A stretch of DNA of 34,647 bases from Candidatus Kapaibacterium sp. (GTDB lineage Bacteria > Bacteroidota > Ignavibacteria > Kapaibacteriales > Kapaibacteriaceae). The stretch spans positions 1 through 34,647 of the forward strand of contig VEQR01000022.1 of assembly GCA_018883125.1 (NCBI GenBank). The letters are read 5' to 3'. The position numbers and the translations under genes are program-made. Positions 33,422 through 34,647 of this stretch are shown here, piece by piece; position 1 is the stretch's first letter; every line of letters begins with the position of its first letter. The notes beneath the pieces are model-generated. The model searched no databases. It saw only the letters and a program-made list of their open reading frames with translations, and was not told the origin of the DNA.

Positions 33422-33879
33422 GAAGTGAAGTCCAGGTGATGTCAGCCGGGACAGGTATCACCCATTCCGAGTTCAACGGTTCCGGCGAAGACATGCTGAA
33501 GTTCCTGCAGATATGGATCATTCCCGAGCGCCTCGGAGCAGAGCCACGGTATGGTCAGGCAACGGTAGGCCCAATCGCCCCAAACACCATTCGCACTGTC
33601 GTCGGCCCCAAGGGCACCGGCACTCCGCTGTGGATCAATCAGCAAGCATGGCTCAGCATGGGGCATGCAACCTCGAAAGAAAAACTTATCTACAATCGAC
33701 GTCAGGACCGTAATGGTGTGTTCATCTTCGCGATCAACGGCTCCATTACGGTAGGGGGCAATGCAGAGTCGCACTACCTTGCCGAGCGCGACGGATTGGG
33801 CATTGTGGATACATCGCGTCTTGAGATCACGGCAGATGCCGATGCCACGTTCATTGTGATTGACGTGCCGGTGGGGTGA
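33418..33879 (+). pseudogene. N-terminally truncated pirin (YhaK-type) remnant
   Basis: The reading frame encodes the C-terminal half of a pirin: VQVMSAGTGITHSEFN, FLQIWIIPERLG, PRYGQA, WLSMG, SITVGG and an end FIVIDVPVG matching YhaK's LIDLPV. Full pirins have about 230-300 residues. Here about 90 N-terminal residues, with the first cupin's metal ligands, are missing, because the intact FMN reductase occupies that position and ends at 33421. This looks like a deletion that joined the two genes. Translation could start at ATG 33439 (MSAGTG), 17 nt after the reductase stop, giving a 146-residue second-cupin protein. I call it a broken gene; a functional mini-cupin cannot be excluded. Confidence 0.7.
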
Positions 33880-33914
33880 GGTTGTATTCGACTGCTCCAT
33901 GAGAAGGGAACAGC

Positions 33915-34289
33915 ATGACGCAAACCACAAACCCTATCGTGTACGTCGAGATACCTGTCTGCGACATCGACAGGGCGATGACGTTCTACGGTGCGGTCTT
34001 TGGATTTGAATTTGGTACGACGATCATTGATGGTAACGAGATGGCTCTGCTTCCGTTCAATGAGAAAAGAGCAGGCATCTCCGGTGATTTGGCAAAGGGC
34101 GAGATCAACAAACCAACGCATGACGGAGTTTTGGTCTACTTCGCGACGCACGACATCGCAGCAACACTGCACCGTGCAACAACGTGTGGAGGTAGGGTTC
34201 TCTATCCGGTCACTGACAATGGAATGGGGCTTGTGGCCGAATTCGAGGACACCGAAGGGAACAGAATTGCCCTGTATCAGCAGAAGTGA
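33915..34289 (+). CDS. VOC (glyoxalase/bleomycin-resistance) family protein
   Basis: This 124-aa protein matches the single-unit vicinal oxygen chelate fold: VYVEIPVCDIDRAMTFYGAV opens the first beta-alpha-beta-beta-beta module, and LVAEFEDTEGNRIALYQ closes the second. The glyoxalase-like metal positions would be Glu in VEIP and Glu in AEFED. ATG 33915 has the Shine-Dalgarno GAAGGGAA at 33903-33910, one of the best in the window. Reaction and substrate are unknown; small stand-alone VOC genes are often binding or resistance proteins. It converges with the gene at 34298 with 8 nt between. Confidence 0.85.
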   Translation: MTQTTNPIVYVEIPVCDIDRAMTFYGAVFGFEFGTTIIDGNEMALLPFNEKRAGISGDLAKGEINKPTHDGVLVYFATHDIAATLHRATTCGGRVLYPVTDNGMGLVAEFEDTEGNRIALYQQK

Positions 34290-34297
34290 AGCTTTGA

Positions 34298-34647
34298 TCA
34301 CACATTCTTTATCACGGTGATCGATCGGGAATATCCTTGCTGTGAAACCACAACGAGATACATACCGTTGGGAAGATCACTAAGATCGAGTAACTCTATA
34401 CCGTCTGCTCGGGGCTGTTCAACGTTCCGTGTGCACAGCATGGAGCCCTCAGCAGTAATGATGGTGATTGTGGCAGGTGCCACACCATTGAGTACCAACG
34501 AGATGGTGGAAAGCCCCGTTGTCGGGTTGGGGTAGACGTTGATCGTACTCTGTGGTGCATCTCCTGCCACGCTTGTGATACATGGTTGAGTTGGGTCGTT
34601 GATAAACAATGACGTGATGCGACGTTGTGGTCCGCCGGTAACGGATA
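34298..34647 (-). CDS. C-terminal fragment of a T9SS-exported protein, extends beyond the window
   Basis: The minus-strand frame is open to the window edge with no stop, so the gene begins outside; the TTG at 34609 is internal. The visible roughly 115 residues end in a T9SS type A sorting domain: INVYPNPTTGLSTISLVL, ITIITAEGSML, LDLSDLPNGMYLVVV and SRSITVIKNV. The upstream portion (RRITSLFINDPTQPC) is the end of the passenger part. The passenger's identity cannot be read here. Confidence 0.85.
   Translation of the reverse strand, partial: SVTGGPQRRITSLFINDPTQPCITSVAGDAPQSTINVYPNPTTGLSTISLVLNGVAPATITIITAEGSMLCTRNVEQPRADGIELLDLSDLPNGMYLVVVSQQGYSRSITVIKNV

Noticed and set aside
1-34647. tRNA, rRNA, CRISPR array, prophage or complete insertion sequence
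   Set aside because: None seen. The only mobile-element trace is the truncated IS630-like DNA-binding gene, and I found no terminal inverted repeats or target duplications around it.

Overview
The window looks like a chromosomal segment from a free-living member of the Bacteroidota/Chlorobi (FCB) branch with mid-range GC, possibly a Kapabacteria/Ignavibacteria-like lineage. Three things support this. Several large secreted proteins end in type IX secretion (T9SS) C-terminal sorting domains. Upstream boxes match the Bacteroidota sigma -7 consensus TAnnTTTG rather than an E. coli -10. Few genes have strong Shine-Dalgarno sequences. The phylum-level call is fairly safe; the class-level call is inference.

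Region 1 (1-13.9 kb, all + strand) is mostly a surface-polysaccharide operon. After a truncated hotdog thioesterase and a GH3 (NagZ-like) hydrolase, an exact TAnnTTTG box precedes rfbB, a WbpA-type UDP-HexNAc 6-dehydrogenase and a UDP-GlcNAc 2-epimerase, which supply nucleotide sugars. A second exact box precedes an SLBB outer-membrane exporter, a Wzx-like flippase, a polyprenyl-phosphate sugar transferase, a DPM-like GT2, a GT2 fused to a catalytically gutted sugar transferase, and accA. Most of these genes overlap or abut, so they look translationally coupled. No Wzy polymerase or Wzc/Wzz co-polymerase is in view.

Region 2 (13.9-18.6 kb) holds an ABC exporter (- strand) diverging from a beta-CASP metallo-hydrolase and aspartase (+ strand). 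The 31 bp between the two start codons contain one TAnnTTTG box per strand. Each box ends exactly 4 nt before its ATG, which suggests two leaderless mRNAs. Downstream of aspA lies a roughly 200-bp patch of palindromes and short tandem repeats.

Region 3 (18.8-22.8 kb) contains an alpha/beta hydrolase and a compact minus-strand three-gene unit: an IS630-derived DNA-binding protein, a 96-aa coiled-coil protein with Asn at many d positions, and a TSUP anion exporter. Diverging from this unit is a putative GT-B glycosyltransferase preceded by a 9-bp inverted repeat and a 13-codon leader ORF.

Region 4 (22.8-32.1 kb) encodes four large exported proteins: a BNR/YCF48-like propeller, an arylsulfotransferase-fold protein with FN3-like repeats, an Ig/ASH repeat protein, and a repeat propeller. 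The last three carry T9SS-like tails. The first two are divergent and appear to share a CATG tetramer for both start codons. A strong intrinsic terminator follows the Ig/ASH gene.

Region 5 (32.1 kb to the end) has small soluble enzymes (CHAP-like, FMN reductase, VOC protein), an N-terminally truncated pirin, and the tail of another T9SS substrate on the minus strand. No stretch over 300 bases lacks a gene. I saw no tRNA, rRNA, CRISPR array or complete insertion sequence.
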